Origin: Falsiroseomonas sp041690465
GTDB taxonomy: Bacteria > Pseudomonadota > Alphaproteobacteria > Acetobacterales > Acetobacteraceae
Length of the DNA: 64,000 nt
Direction of reading: 5' to 3'
NCBI RefSeq assembly: GCF_041690465.1
Contig: NZ_JAWLHG010000009.1
Coordinates: forward strand, 1 to 64,000
The notes under the pieces are model-generated. The model was not told where the DNA came from and did not search any database. It saw only the letters and a list, made by a program, of their open reading frames with translations. Within the stretch, counting starts at the first letter, position 1. The number at the start of each line of letters is the position of its first letter. Shown piece by piece: positions 21,639-30,143 of the stretch. The position numbers and the translations under genes were made by a program.

Positions 21639-22186
21639 TGTTCAGGCCGCGTATAGGCGGCGTGCAGCGATTCCTTCGGCACCCAATGCCCGCGCAGCAC
21701 CGCGATGCGCTTGATCAACTCGGAAAGCCCCTGCGCCGTGATCAGCATGAAACCCAGCGGCATCAGCAGCTTCACCGGCCAGCGCAGCAGCCCGCCGGGC
21801 GAGGAGGAGGTCTCGTTCTGCGCCCAGGACTCCAGGAAGAAGGGCCAGCTCATCCAGGCCAGCAGCGCCATGGCCGGCAGCAGGAAGAGCGCGATGCCGA
21901 TCACGTCCACCCAGACCCGCGCGCGGTCCGGCAGTGCGCCATAGACCAGGTCCACCCGCACGTGCTCGTTGCGGAACAGCGTGTAGCTGCCGCCGAGCAT
22001 CACCATGCCGGCGAAGAAATACCATTGCGCCTCCAACGAGGCGTTTGAGCCCAGCGAGAAGGCGTAGCGCAGCCCCGCATTGCCGGCCGCCAGCAGGCAG
22101 GCCAGCAGTACGAACCACTCCGCCACCCAGCCGAGCCGGGTGTTCAGCGCGTCCACGGCGCGGCTGAAGGCGAGCAGGGGGCCCAT
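21635..22186 (-). CDS. dctQ: TRAP transporter small permease (DctQ type)
   Basis: 183 residues with four hydrophobic helices (WVAEWFVLLACLLAAGNAGLRYAF, WYFFAGMVMLGGSYTLF, VWVDVIGIALFLLPAMALLAWMSW, LLMPLGFMLITAQGLSELIKRIAVLRG). The loop NEHVRVDLVYGALPDRARVWVD is characteristic of DctQ. It pairs with the DctM permease encoded immediately downstream. ATG at 22186; the ribosome site is weak. No binding-protein gene lies upstream: the next gene is the divergent hyfB-like operon. Confidence 0.9.
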   Translation of the reverse strand: MGPLLAFSRAVDALNTRLGWVAEWFVLLACLLAAGNAGLRYAFSLGSNASLEAQWYFFAGMVMLGGSYTLFRNEHVRVDLVYGALPDRARVWVDVIGIALFLLPAMALLAWMSWPFFLESWAQNETSSSPGGLLRWPVKLLMPLGFMLITAQGLSELIKRIAVLRGHWVPKESLHAAYTRPEQ

Positions 22187-22378
22187 CGGCCTTGGCGTGA
22201 CCTCCCGGAACGGGCGCCCCGGCGGCGCCCGACGGTGCGGACTTAGCGCCACGGCCATGGCTTGGGAAGCGCTGAGGCCTGCCCGGCGCAGGTGGACGGC
22301 TTTCAACCCGGCGGGCCCTTCTGCCGTGCCGCCGTGGCCCGTAAACTCGTCCGCCGTGGCAATGCCATCCTCTGCGCC

Positions 22379-24424
22379 GTGCTGACTGCGCTCCTTCTCA
22401 CCCTGCTCGGCCTGCTGCTCCTGCCGCTGGCCGCGGCGGCGCCGCTGGCCCGTGGGGTCGCCGCCGCGGTGGTGCATGGCGGCTCGCTCGCCGCTTCGGT
22501 GGCCTTCGCCGGCGTTGCGCTGGCGGCGCTGCTGACGGGGGGCGCCCTGCCGCAACCGCTGCCGCTGGCCGCGCCCTTCGGGCCGATGCTGGTCGCGCTC
22601 GATGCGCTCTCCGCCTGGTTCCTGCTGCTGCTCGGCCTGGCCGGCGCCTGTTCGGCGCTGTTCGCCCTGGCGCATGAGAGCCAGGCGCCGCCGCGGCTGC
22701 TCGCGGCCTATCCGCTGTTCCTCGGCGGCATGGCGCTGACGCTGGTGGCGGCGGACGGGCTGACGCTGATCCTGGGCTTCGAGGCGATGTCGCTGGCCAG
22801 CTGGGCGCTGGTGGCTGCCGACCATGCGAAGCCAGAGAACCGCCGCGCCGCGCGCCTCTACCTCGTTTTCGCCGCGCTGGCGGCCGCCTGCCTGATCCCG
22901 GCCATCGGCCTGCTGGCCGGGGCGGCTGGCGAGCTCGGCTTCGAGGCGATCCGCCAGCACCCGCCGCGCGGCTGGCTTGCGGCGCTGATCCTGGCGCTGG
23001 TGGTGGCCGGCGCCGGCGCCAAGGCCGGGCTGGTGCCGCTGCATGCCTGGCTGCCGCTGGCCCATCCGGCAGCGCCGAGCCATGTCTCGGCGCTGATGTC
23101 GGCGGCGATGACCAAGGTCGCGTTGTACGTGGCGGCGCGGCTGCTGTTGGATCTCGGCGGGCCGGCGCAGCCGCTGTGGTGGGGCGTGCCGCTGGTGGTG
23201 CTCGGTGCGGCCTCGGCGGTGCTCGGCGCGCTCCGCGCCAACCTGGAGGAGGAGGGCAAGACGCTGCTCGCCTGCTCCACCATCGAGAATGTCGGGCTGG
23301 TGGCCATCGGGCTGGGCCTCGCCGCCTGTTTCCGTGCCGCGGACCTTGCGCCGCTGGCGGCGCTGGCGGCCGGGGCCGCGTTGCTGCACGCACTCAATCA
23401 CGCGGTCTTCAAGACGCTGTTGTTCCTCGGCATGGGGGAGGTCGCGCATGGCGCGGCGTCGCGCCACCTGGACCGGCTCGGCGGGCTGATCCATGCCATG
23501 CCCTGGACCGCTGCCTGCGTGCTGCTGGGCGCGGCCGCGGCGGCCAGCCTGCCGCCACTCTCGGGCTTCGCCAGCGAATGGCTGTTGCTGCAGGCGCTGC
23601 TGGCGGCCTGGCGGGTCGGCGACCTGATGTTCCAGCTGCTGATCCTTGCCGTGGCGGCGCTGGCGGCGCTGGCGGCGGCGCTGGCCGCGAGCGCGATGGT
23701 GCGCTTCTTCGGCCTGGTGTTCCTCGGGCGGCCTCGCACGCCACGCGCTGCCGGGGCGGAGGAGTTGCCGGGGGCTGCCCGGCTCTCGCTGCTGCTGCCG
23801 GCGGGGCTGACCGTGCTGCTCGGCCTGATCCCCGGCCCGATGCTGGCGCTCGGCGGCGAGGCGCAGCGCATCCTGGCGCGCGAGGCGATGGAGGGGCGCG
23901 CCGGGCTCTTCACCGTGGCGGTGGGCGATGGCGCCTCGCGCTACTGGCCGATCGGCATCGCGCTGCTGCTGGCGGCCGCGGGCGTCGCCGTCTGGGCGGC
24001 GGTGAAGCGGCGGGCGCCATCGGTCGCCCGCGACATCACCGGCGAGGACAGCGCACGGGGCCCGGCCTGGGATTGCGGCTTCGCCGCGCCGCCGCAGCAC
24101 CTGCCCTTCGGCGACCCGGTGACCCAGCCCTCCGCGGCGGGGCTCGGCCAGCCGCTGCGGCGGATGCTCGGCCAGCCGGCGCTGGCGGCGCGCGAGGCGG
24201 TGACCATGCCGGATCCCGGCACCGTCGCGCCGGCGCGGCTGGATGCCGGCTTCGCCGATCCGTCCTTCGCGCTGCTGCTCGCCCCGCTGGCGGCGGCGCG
24301 CGAGGCGGTGGTGTCGCGCACCGAGCGGTTGCGCGGCCTCACCATCCGGCAGAGCCTGGTGCTGCCCTTCGTCACGCTGGTCGCGCTGCTCGTGCTGATC
24401 GCCTGGATGGAGGGAGGTGGATGA
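22379..24424 (+). CDS. hyfB: HyfB-like proton-pumping subunit (NuoL/antiporter family)
   Basis: About 681 residues from the GTG at 22379 (GTG 22334 or TTG 22262 also possible; none has a good ribosome site). Multi-helix Mrp/NuoL-like subunit with MPLHAWLP-type segment (GLVPLHAWLPLAHPAAPSHVSALMSAAMTKVALY), the key lysine and glutamate helices, and LLACSTIENVGLVAIGLGL. The C-terminal third keeps the HyfB-type hydrophilic part (PAWDCGFAAPPQ...) and a final helix. In group 4 hydrogenases and complex I such subunits translocate protons or sodium. First gene of a seven-gene operon. Confidence 0.88.
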   Translation: MLTALLLTLLGLLLLPLAAAAPLARGVAAAVVHGGSLAASVAFAGVALAALLTGGALPQPLPLAAPFGPMLVALDALSAWFLLLLGLAGACSALFALAHESQAPPRLLAAYPLFLGGMALTLVAADGLTLILGFEAMSLASWALVAADHAKPENRRAARLYLVFAALAAACLIPAIGLLAGAAGELGFEAIRQHPPRGWLAALILALVVAGAGAKAGLVPLHAWLPLAHPAAPSHVSALMSAAMTKVALYVAARLLLDLGGPAQPLWWGVPLVVLGAASAVLGALRANLEEEGKTLLACSTIENVGLVAIGLGLAACFRAADLAPLAALAAGAALLHALNHAVFKTLLFLGMGEVAHGAASRHLDRLGGLIHAMPWTAACVLLGAAAAASLPPLSGFASEWLLLQALLAAWRVGDLMFQLLILAVAALAALAAALAASAMVRFFGLVFLGRPRTPRAAGAEELPGAARLSLLLPAGLTVLLGLIPGPMLALGGEAQRILAREAMEGRAGLFTVAVGDGASRYWPIGIALLLAAAGVAVWAAVKRRAPSVARDITGEDSARGPAWDCGFAAPPQHLPFGDPVTQPSAAGLGQPLRRMLGQPALAAREAVTMPDPGTVAPARLDAGFADPSFALLLAPLAAAREAVVSRTERLRGLTIRQSLVLPFVTLVALLVLIAWMEGGG

Positions 24425-25380
24425 ACCCCATCGCCGCGGTCTTCACGCAACTGGTGCATCTCGCGCTGGTGCTGGCGGCGGCGCCGCTGGTGGTCGGCGG
24501 CATACGTTGGCTGAAGGCGCGCATGATGGGTCGCGTCGGCGCGCATCCGCTGCAGCCCTGGCGCGACATCCTGAAGCTTCTGAAGAAGCGCCCGGTGCTG
24601 GCGGAGAATGCCAGCTGGATCAGCCGCGCCGCGCCCTATGCCGCCGCCGCGGCGGCGCTTGCCGCGCTGGCGCTGGTGCCGAGCTTCGCGCGTGGCATGG
24701 CCTTCGCGCCGTTGGCCGACCTGGTGCTGATCGCCGGGCTGCTTGCGCTCGGCCGGGTTGCGCTGGCATTGGCCGGGCTCGATGTCGGCACCGCCTTCGG
24801 CGGGCTCGGTGCGGCGCGGGAGATGTCCTTCGCGGCGCTGGCCGAACCGGCGCTGCTGCTGGTGGCGCTGACCTTCGCGATCCTCGCCGGTAGCACCGGC
24901 CTGGAGGCCATCGCCGCCACCTTCCAGGATGGTGCCGTCGGGCTGCGCGTCTCGCTGGTGCTGGCGCTGATCGCGCTCTGCGCGGTGGCGGTGGCGGAGA
25001 ATGCGCGCATCCCGGTGGACAATCCCGCGACGCACCTGGAGCTCACCATGGTGCATGAGGCGATGATCCTGGAAGCCTCCGGCCGGCACCTGGCGCTGTG
25101 GGAGGCGGCGGCCGCACTCAGGCTGACGCTGTGGCTGGCGCTGATTGCGGCGGTGTTCTTCCCCGTCGCCACCGCGCCGGCCGGCTTCGCGCCCCTCGGC
25201 TGGATCACGGGGCTGTTCGCCTGGGTCGCGAAGATGGCGCTGCTCTGCCTGGCGTTGGCGGCCTTCGAGAGCGCGATCGCCAAGATGCGCGTGTTCCGTG
25301 TGCCGGAATTCCTGGGCGTCGCGCTGCTGCTCGGGCTGCTCGGCGGGATCCTGCTGTTCGTCTCGACGAGGCTGGCGTGA
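24421..25380 (+). CDS. hyfC: HyfC-like membrane subunit (NuoH family)
   Basis: 319 residues, ATGA overlap with hyfB. Eight predicted helices. Conserved NuoH/HyfC blocks: GRVGAHPLQPWRDILKLLKKRP near the N-terminus, GLGAAREMSFAALAEPALLL, and the acidic loop VAVAENARIPVDNPATHLELTMVHEAMILE that connects the peripheral and membrane arms. It anchors the hydrophilic HyfG/HyfI module to the membrane. Note that the family's quinone/ferredoxin-side glutamate residues (AREMS, HLELTMVHE) are retained. Confidence 0.92.
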   Translation: MNPIAAVFTQLVHLALVLAAAPLVVGGIRWLKARMMGRVGAHPLQPWRDILKLLKKRPVLAENASWISRAAPYAAAAAALAALALVPSFARGMAFAPLADLVLIAGLLALGRVALALAGLDVGTAFGGLGAAREMSFAALAEPALLLVALTFAILAGSTGLEAIAATFQDGAVGLRVSLVLALIALCAVAVAENARIPVDNPATHLELTMVHEAMILEASGRHLALWEAAAALRLTLWLALIAAVFFPVATAPAGFAPLGWITGLFAWVAKMALLCLALAAFESAIAKMRVFRVPEFLGVALLLGLLGGILLFVSTRLA

Positions 25381-26048
25381 TGGGCTTCGGCAGTGCGGCC
25401 TATGATGTCTCGCACCTGTTCGGCGGCGGCGTGCTGTTGCTGTCCTTCGTGCTGCTCTACCAGCGGCGGATCGGCGCGGTGATCAACGCCTTCGCGGTGC
25501 AGGGCGCGCTGCTGGCCTGCGCCGCGGCGTGGCAGGGATATGTGCAGGGCGCGCCTGGGCTCTACGTCACGGCGGTGATCGCCTTCGGCGCCAAGGCGGT
25601 GGCGATCCCGCTGGCGTTGCGCATGCTGGTCGGGCGGCTCGGCCAGCACACCGCGGTGGAAACCGCGCTCGGCGTCGGTGGCTCGCTGCTGGCGGCGATC
25701 GGGCTGGTGGGCCTGGCGGTGATGGTGGTGCTGCCGGTGACGGCGGGCGGGGCGACGCCGCTGGCGCGGGTGGACCTGACCATCGCGCTGTCCGTCGTGT
25801 TGCTCGGGATGCTGTCGATGATCGCGCGGCGCAACGCGATCAGCCAGGTGATCGGGCTCCTGAGCCTGGAGAACGGGCTGATCCTGGCCGCGGTGGGCGT
25901 GGCGGGGATGCCGCTGGTGGTGGAGCTGTCCACCGCTGCGCTGGTGCTGATGGCGGCACTCGTCGCGGCGGTGGTGGTGTTCCAGATCCGCGAGCGGCTG
26001 GACACGCTCGATACGCACATCCTGGACCGGCAGCGGGGCGACGCATGA
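25380..26048 (+). CDS. hyfE: HyfE-like membrane subunit
   Basis: 222 residues, start overlapping the hyfC stop (TGATG). Six to seven helices with VTAVIAFGAKAVAIPLALRMLVGRL and RRNAISQVIGLLSLENGLILAAVGVAGMPLVVELS, the latter being the strongly conserved HyfE/NuoK-like block with a buried glutamate. Length matches E. coli HyfE (about 216). Followed by a 157-base gap with a hairpin cluster, the only long gap in this operon. Confidence 0.9.
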   Translation: MGFGSAAYDVSHLFGGGVLLLSFVLLYQRRIGAVINAFAVQGALLACAAAWQGYVQGAPGLYVTAVIAFGAKAVAIPLALRMLVGRLGQHTAVETALGVGGSLLAAIGLVGLAVMVVLPVTAGGATPLARVDLTIALSVVLLGMLSMIARRNAISQVIGLLSLENGLILAAVGVAGMPLVVELSTAALVLMAALVAAVVVFQIRERLDTLDTHILDRQRGDA

Positions 26049-26070
26049 GCGGGCCGCAGGCGCGCGAAGC

Positions 26071-26152
26071 GGCCCGGGCACCGGGCCGAGGCCGCGAATG
26101 CGGCCCGCCGCCGATGCGGCAAAGCCAAGCGGCCGGCTTGCGGCACTGCCGC
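26071..26152. repeat. Cluster of four short GC-rich hairpins between hyfE and hyfF
   Basis: Four perfect stems in succession: GGCCCGG/CCGGGCC (26071-26087, loop 3), GGCCGC/GCGGCC (26090-26105, loop 4), GCCGC/GCGGC (26107-26120, loop 4), GCGGC/GCCGC (26140-26152, loop 3). The surrounding 157-base gap 26049-26205 interrupts an otherwise overlapping operon and codes for nothing I recognise. Confidence 0.6.
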
Positions 26153-26205
26153 CAGGCCGAAGCGCAGCGAAGGCTGGGCGCCCGGCGTTTGAGGGTATCA
26201 CAAGG

Positions 26206-27660
26206 ATGATGCCGCTGCCGTGGATCCTTGTCTTCTTTCCATGGTTCGGCGCCGTCGTTCTGGCGCTGATCCCGCCACGCTTCGGCATCGGACGCTTCGT
26301 CAATATCGGCATCGCCGCAGGCTCGCTGCTGATCGCGCTGATCCTGCTCGGCCATCCGCATGGCGAGCAGGGCTGGACGCGGACCGACGCGCTCAACCTG
26401 CCCTTCGTCGCCGTCGCCGCCCTGGTCGGGCTGACCACAGCGGTCTTCTCCGCCGCGACGCTGGATGCCGAGCGCTTCGACGAGCTCCGCATCCGCGCCT
26501 ATCACGCCGTCTTCCAGCTCTTCATGGGCGCGCAGTTCCTGGCGCTCGTCTCCGACAATCTCGGCGTGATGTGGGTGGCGATCGAGATCGCGACACTTGC
26601 CTCCGTGCTGATGGTCGGCATCCACGGCACGCCGGCGGCGGTGGAGGCGGCGTGGAAATTCTTCATCCTCTGCGGCGTCGGCATCGCGCTGGCGCTGTTC
26701 GGGGTGATCCTGCTGTACCTCGCCGCGCAGCCGGTCGTGGGCAGCGGCGATCCGGGCCTGTCCTGGGCGGCGCTGCATGCGGTGGCGGCGCGCTGCGATC
26801 CCGGGCTGCTCTCGCTCGCCTTCGTCTTCCTGCTGGTGGGCTACGGCACCAAGGCGGGGCTGGTGCCGCTGCATTCCTGGCTGCCGGATGCCGAAGCCGA
26901 GGGACCGCTGCCGATCTGCGCCGTGCTCTCCGGCCTGCTGCTGAACGCGGCGCTGCTGGCGATCCTGCGTGCCGAGGCGATCGTCGGCGCCAACCCGGCG
27001 GCGCTGCCGGCGGGGCCGTTCCTGATCGGCTTCGGGCTGCTCTCGCTGCTGCTGGCCGCCTTCTCGCTGTGGCGACGGCGCGATGCGCGGCGGCTGTTCG
27101 CCTGGAGCTCGATCGAGCATGTGGGCCTGGCGACGTTTGCCTTCGGCCTCGGCGGCGCGGTGGCGAACCTGGCGGGCATCATCCACCTGCTCGGCCATTC
27201 GCTGGTGAAGAGCGCGGTGTTCTTCGCCGTGGGCGCGGCGGCGCTGATCAAGGGCAGCCAGAAGGTGGAGGATATCGGCGGCCTCGCCGCCAGCCACCCG
27301 GCGCTCGGCTGGGGTCTTGCGCTCGGTATCGCCGCGCTGGCGGGCATGCCGCCCTTCGCGCTGTTCGTCTCGGAGTTCCGGCTGGTCGCCGAGGGCGCGG
27401 CGCGCTTCCCCTGGCTGGTGCTGCCGGTGGGCCTCGGCCTCCTGGTCGCGGCGGCCGCGCTGATCCGCACGCTGCAGGCGCTCTGCCTCGGCGCGCCGAC
27501 GCGCGACAACCCCGTGGCGGGCGCCTTCCCGCTGCCGGGCGGGCTGCTCTGGGTGAGCGGGCCGGTCTGGCTGCATCTGGTGCTGGCGGTGCTGCTCGGC
27601 TTCGCCGCGCCCGCGGGCTTCGTCGCGCTGCTGCGCGAGGGCGCGAGGATCCTCGGATGA
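26206..27660 (+). CDS. hyfF: HyfF-like proton-pumping subunit (NuoN/NuoM family)
   Basis: 484 residues, about 14 helices. Typical antiporter-like blocks: DNLGVMWVAIEIATLASVLMVG (glutamate helix), VGYGTKAGLVPLHSWLPDAEAEGPLPICAVLSGLLL (lysine helix and broken helix), LFAWSSIEHVGLATFAFGLGG, LLGHSLVKSAVFFAVGAAAL. This is HyfF rather than HyfD by sequence; a third antiporter subunit (HyfD) is absent from the operon. Two in-frame ATGs stand at 26206 and 26209 after CAAGG. ATGA overlap with hyfG. Confidence 0.9.
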   Translation: MMPLPWILVFFPWFGAVVLALIPPRFGIGRFVNIGIAAGSLLIALILLGHPHGEQGWTRTDALNLPFVAVAALVGLTTAVFSAATLDAERFDELRIRAYHAVFQLFMGAQFLALVSDNLGVMWVAIEIATLASVLMVGIHGTPAAVEAAWKFFILCGVGIALALFGVILLYLAAQPVVGSGDPGLSWAALHAVAARCDPGLLSLAFVFLLVGYGTKAGLVPLHSWLPDAEAEGPLPICAVLSGLLLNAALLAILRAEAIVGANPAALPAGPFLIGFGLLSLLLAAFSLWRRRDARRLFAWSSIEHVGLATFAFGLGGAVANLAGIIHLLGHSLVKSAVFFAVGAAALIKGSQKVEDIGGLAASHPALGWGLALGIAALAGMPPFALFVSEFRLVAEGAARFPWLVLPVGLGLLVAAAALIRTLQALCLGAPTRDNPVAGAFPLPGGLLWVSGPVWLHLVLAVLLGFAAPAGFVALLREGARILG

Positions 27661-29168
27661 CCGGCGCAGCCTCCGACCTGATCCGCCGCGGCGCCCCGCA
27701 GGGCTGCCGCCCTTTCGAGCGCTTCCTGTTGACGCGCGACGCCTTCGCCGCGATGCGCGACGCGCTGCCGCAGCAGCCGACGCTGGCGCTGCTCTCGCTC
27801 TGGGCGGAGCCGGCGATGGTGCATGCCGCCTTCCTCGACGAGGCGGAAGGAGGGCTGCTGCTGGCCGGCGTGCCGGGCGAGGCCAGCTATCCCGCGCTCT
27901 CGCCCGTGCGTCCTGGCGCGGTGCGGTTCGAGCGGATGATCCGCGATCTCTGGGGGCTGGCGGGGGATGGCGCGGTGGATCTCCGCCCCTGGCTGGATCA
28001 CGGCCGCTGGCCGGTGACGGCGCCGCTCTCCGCCCGCCCGCCGCGGAATGAATCCGCGCCGCTGCAGCCGGAATTCCTGCCGGTCGAAGGCGAGGGCTGG
28101 CACCAGATTCCGGTCGGGCCGGTGCATGCCGGCGTGATCGAGCCCGGCCATTTCCGCTTCAGCGTGCAGGGCGAGGTGGTGGTGCGGCTGGAGCAGCTGC
28201 TCGGCTACACGCACAAGGGCACGCTGTCGCTTATGCAGGGCAAGTCGCCGCGCGCGGCAGCGCGGTTCGCGGCGCGGCTCTCGGGCGACACCACCGTGGC
28301 GCACTCCCTGGCATTTGCGCTGGCCGCCGAGGCCGCCACCGGCACGCAGGCGCCGGCGCGCGCCGCGCAGCTGCGCGCGGTGATGCTGGAGCTGGAGCGC
28401 ATCGCCAACCACCTCAATGATTGGGGATTCATTTGCAACGACGCGGCCTTCGCCTGGCCCCATGCGCGTTGCGGCGTGCTGCGCGAAGGCGTGCTGCGTG
28501 CCAATGCCGCCGCGTTCGGCCATCGGCTGATGATGGACCTGGTGATCCCGGGTGGCCTCGCCGCCGACATCGCGCCTGGCGGGCAGGCGCCGATCCTTGC
28601 CGCGCTGGCGGCGGTGGAGGCGGAAATGCCCGCGCTCGCCGCGGTCTATGACAGCCATGCCAGCCTGCAGGACCGCGTGGTCGGCACCGGCTTCCTGCGA
28701 CCCGAGCTTGCTGCGCGCTTCGCCGCCGGCGGCTTCGTCGGGCGCGCTTCCGGCCGCGGCTTCGATGCGCGCCGTGCGCTGCCGCATGCGCCCTACGACG
28801 CGCTGCCGCCGGCGGTGACGGTGCTGACCGAGGGTGACGTGGATGCGCGCGTGCGGGTGCGCGTGGCGGAGCTGAAGGAGAGCATCGGCCTGGTGCGCAC
28901 GCTGCTGGACTCGCTCGCGCCCGGCGAGTTGCACGCCGCGCTGCCGCAGCAGGGCGGGGAGGGCATCGCCGCGGTGGAGGGCTTCCGCGGCGAGGTGTTG
29001 ACCTGGATGGCGCTGGATGACGGAGGCTTGATCCGCGCAGTGTTCCCGCGCGATCCATCCTGGCTGCAGTGGCCGCTGCTGGAGGCGGCCATCGAAGGCA
29101 ACATCGTCGCCGACTTCCCTCTGTGCAACAAGTCGTTCAACTGCTCCTACAGCGGAGTGGACCTTTGA
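27657..29168 (+). CDS. hyfG: HyfG-like large subunit lacking nickel-iron ligands
   Basis: 503 residues combining an N-terminal NuoC-like part (about 15-125) with a NuoD/HycE-like part (about 145-503: PVGPVHAGVIEPGHFRFSVQGE, RLEQLLGYTHKGTLSLMQGK, LELERIANHLNDWGFICNDAAF). In catalytic hydrogenases the segment after the first helix reads R-x-C-G-x-C-x3-H; here it is RLSGDTTVAH (207-216), with Ser209 and Thr212 in place of the cysteines. The C-terminal DPCxxC is replaced by DFPLCNKSFNCSYSGVDL (C490 and C496, CX5C). It therefore should not bind a NiFe centre and is best placed in the Ehr group between hydrogenases and complex I. Confidence 0.9.
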   Translation: MTGAASDLIRRGAPQGCRPFERFLLTRDAFAAMRDALPQQPTLALLSLWAEPAMVHAAFLDEAEGGLLLAGVPGEASYPALSPVRPGAVRFERMIRDLWGLAGDGAVDLRPWLDHGRWPVTAPLSARPPRNESAPLQPEFLPVEGEGWHQIPVGPVHAGVIEPGHFRFSVQGEVVVRLEQLLGYTHKGTLSLMQGKSPRAAARFAARLSGDTTVAHSLAFALAAEAATGTQAPARAAQLRAVMLELERIANHLNDWGFICNDAAFAWPHARCGVLREGVLRANAAAFGHRLMMDLVIPGGLAADIAPGGQAPILAALAAVEAEMPALAAVYDSHASLQDRVVGTGFLRPELAARFAAGGFVGRASGRGFDARRALPHAPYDALPPAVTVLTEGDVDARVRVRVAELKESIGLVRTLLDSLAPGELHAALPQQGGEGIAAVEGFRGEVLTWMALDDGGLIRAVFPRDPSWLQWPLLEAAIEGNIVADFPLCNKSFNCSYSGVDL

Positions 29169-29401
29169 TGGCGCGCTATCCGACGCCTGCGGGCGAGGCA
29201 ACCGGGGCCAGCGGGATGTTCACCGTCACGCTGACAAAGCCGGGGCCGGGCCGGCAGGTGGCCGAGCACTGGGCCTATGACGAACGCGCGCAGGCGCTCG
29301 CCGAACTCGGCCTGATCGTCGAGCGCGTGCCGGCGGGCACCGAGCTCGTGCTGCGCGACCCGGAAGGCACCGACCTGCTGCGCATCGCGAAGTTGGCCTA
29401 G
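29168..29401 (+). CDS. Small cysteine-free protein in the place of HyfH
   Basis: 77 residues, TGATG overlap with hyfG and 10 bases before hyfI. This slot normally encodes the HyfH/HycF 2x[4Fe-4S] ferredoxin subunit, but this protein has no cysteine at all. After a flexible start (ARYPTPAGEATGASG) it shows FTVTLTKPGPGRQVAEHWAYDERAQALAELGLIVERVPAGTELVLRDPEGTDLLRIAKLA, a likely small alpha/beta or beta-rich fold. I do not recognise a family. Tight coupling suggests it is a subunit or assembly factor of the complex. Confidence 0.7.
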   Translation: MARYPTPAGEATGASGMFTVTLTKPGPGRQVAEHWAYDERAQALAELGLIVERVPAGTELVLRDPEGTDLLRIAKLA

Positions 29402-29411
29402 GACGACGGGA

Positions 29412-29966
29412 ATGCTCTGGCCCAAGCTCGCGAAACGCCTGGTCTCCCGGCCGCTGACCGATGCGGTGCCGCTGGCGCCCGAGGAGGTGGTGCAGGCGCT
29501 CGCCGCCCGGCTGGAGGCGACGTCGCGCGCCCGCCTCGGCCGCAGCCTGTCCATCCGCGAGGTGGATGCCGGCAGCTGCAACGGCTGCGAGCTGGAGGTG
29601 AACGCCATGGCCGGCGTGCTCTACGACATGGAGCGCTTCGGCCTGCGCATCGTCGCCAGCCCGAAGCATGCCGATGTGCTGCTGGTGACCGGGCCGGTGA
29701 CGCGCAACATGCGCGAGGCGCTGGAGCGCACGCGCGCCTGCACGCCGGAGCCCTGCTGGGTGGTCGCGGCTGGCGATTGCGCGGCGGATGGCGGTGTCTT
29801 CAAGGGCAGCTACGGCGTGGAATCGGGCGTGGCGCAGGTCCTGCCGGTGGACCTGGTGATCCCCGGCTGCCCGCCGAGCCCGATGCAGCTGCTCGAAGGG
29901 CTGCTCTCGCTGCTCGAAGCGCAGGATGAGCCGCGGAAGGCGCCGGGCGGCCACGGCGGGCGATAA
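29412..29966 (+). CDS. hyfI: HyfI-like small subunit (NuoB family)
   Basis: 184 residues. The four ligands for the proximal [4Fe-4S] cluster (N2 in complex I) are kept: C56 and C59 in AGSCNGCELEVNA, C123 in AAGDCAADGGVFKGSYGV, C153 in IPGCPPSPMQLLEGL. It forms the hydrophilic interface with HyfG on top of HyfC. Its intact cluster means the complex can still pass electrons even though the large subunit has no nickel site. Last gene of the operon. Confidence 0.92.
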   Translation: MLWPKLAKRLVSRPLTDAVPLAPEEVVQALAARLEATSRARLGRSLSIREVDAGSCNGCELEVNAMAGVLYDMERFGLRIVASPKHADVLLVTGPVTRNMREALERTRACTPEPCWVVAAGDCAADGGVFKGSYGVESGVAQVLPVDLVIPGCPPSPMQLLEGLLSLLEAQDEPRKAPGGHGGR

Positions 29967-29997
29967 TGGCGCCCGCTCCCGGGTTCGGGGGCACGGC

Positions 29998-30034
29998 AAA
30001 AAGAATGGGCCGGCCGCATTGCTGCGACCGGCCC
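29998..30034 (-). terminator. Rho-independent terminator, minus strand
   Basis: Stem arms GGGCCGGCCGCA (30007-30018) and TGCGACCGGCCC (30023-30034) pair over 12 bp with one mismatch around TTGC. On the minus strand the stem is followed by ATTCTTTTT (29998-30006 reversed). It would end transcription of the small secreted protein gene upstream on that strand, and the stem may also stop hyf read-through. Confidence 0.65.
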
Positions 30035-30143
30035 GAAGGGCCGATCCCCCGTTGGAGGTCCGGCCTCGTCGGCATCGGCCTGCCGGGAAATGGCCGATAC
30101 CGAAGCGTTCGGCGCCGCCCCGCCGGACGGCGCCGGAAAACCC

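Noticed and set aside
22379..29966. Respiratory complex I (nuo) operon
   Set aside because: Gene set and order are hyfB, C, E, F, G, I; nuoE/F/G, nuoA and nuoJ are missing and the large subunit is a HyfG-type NuoC-NuoD fusion.
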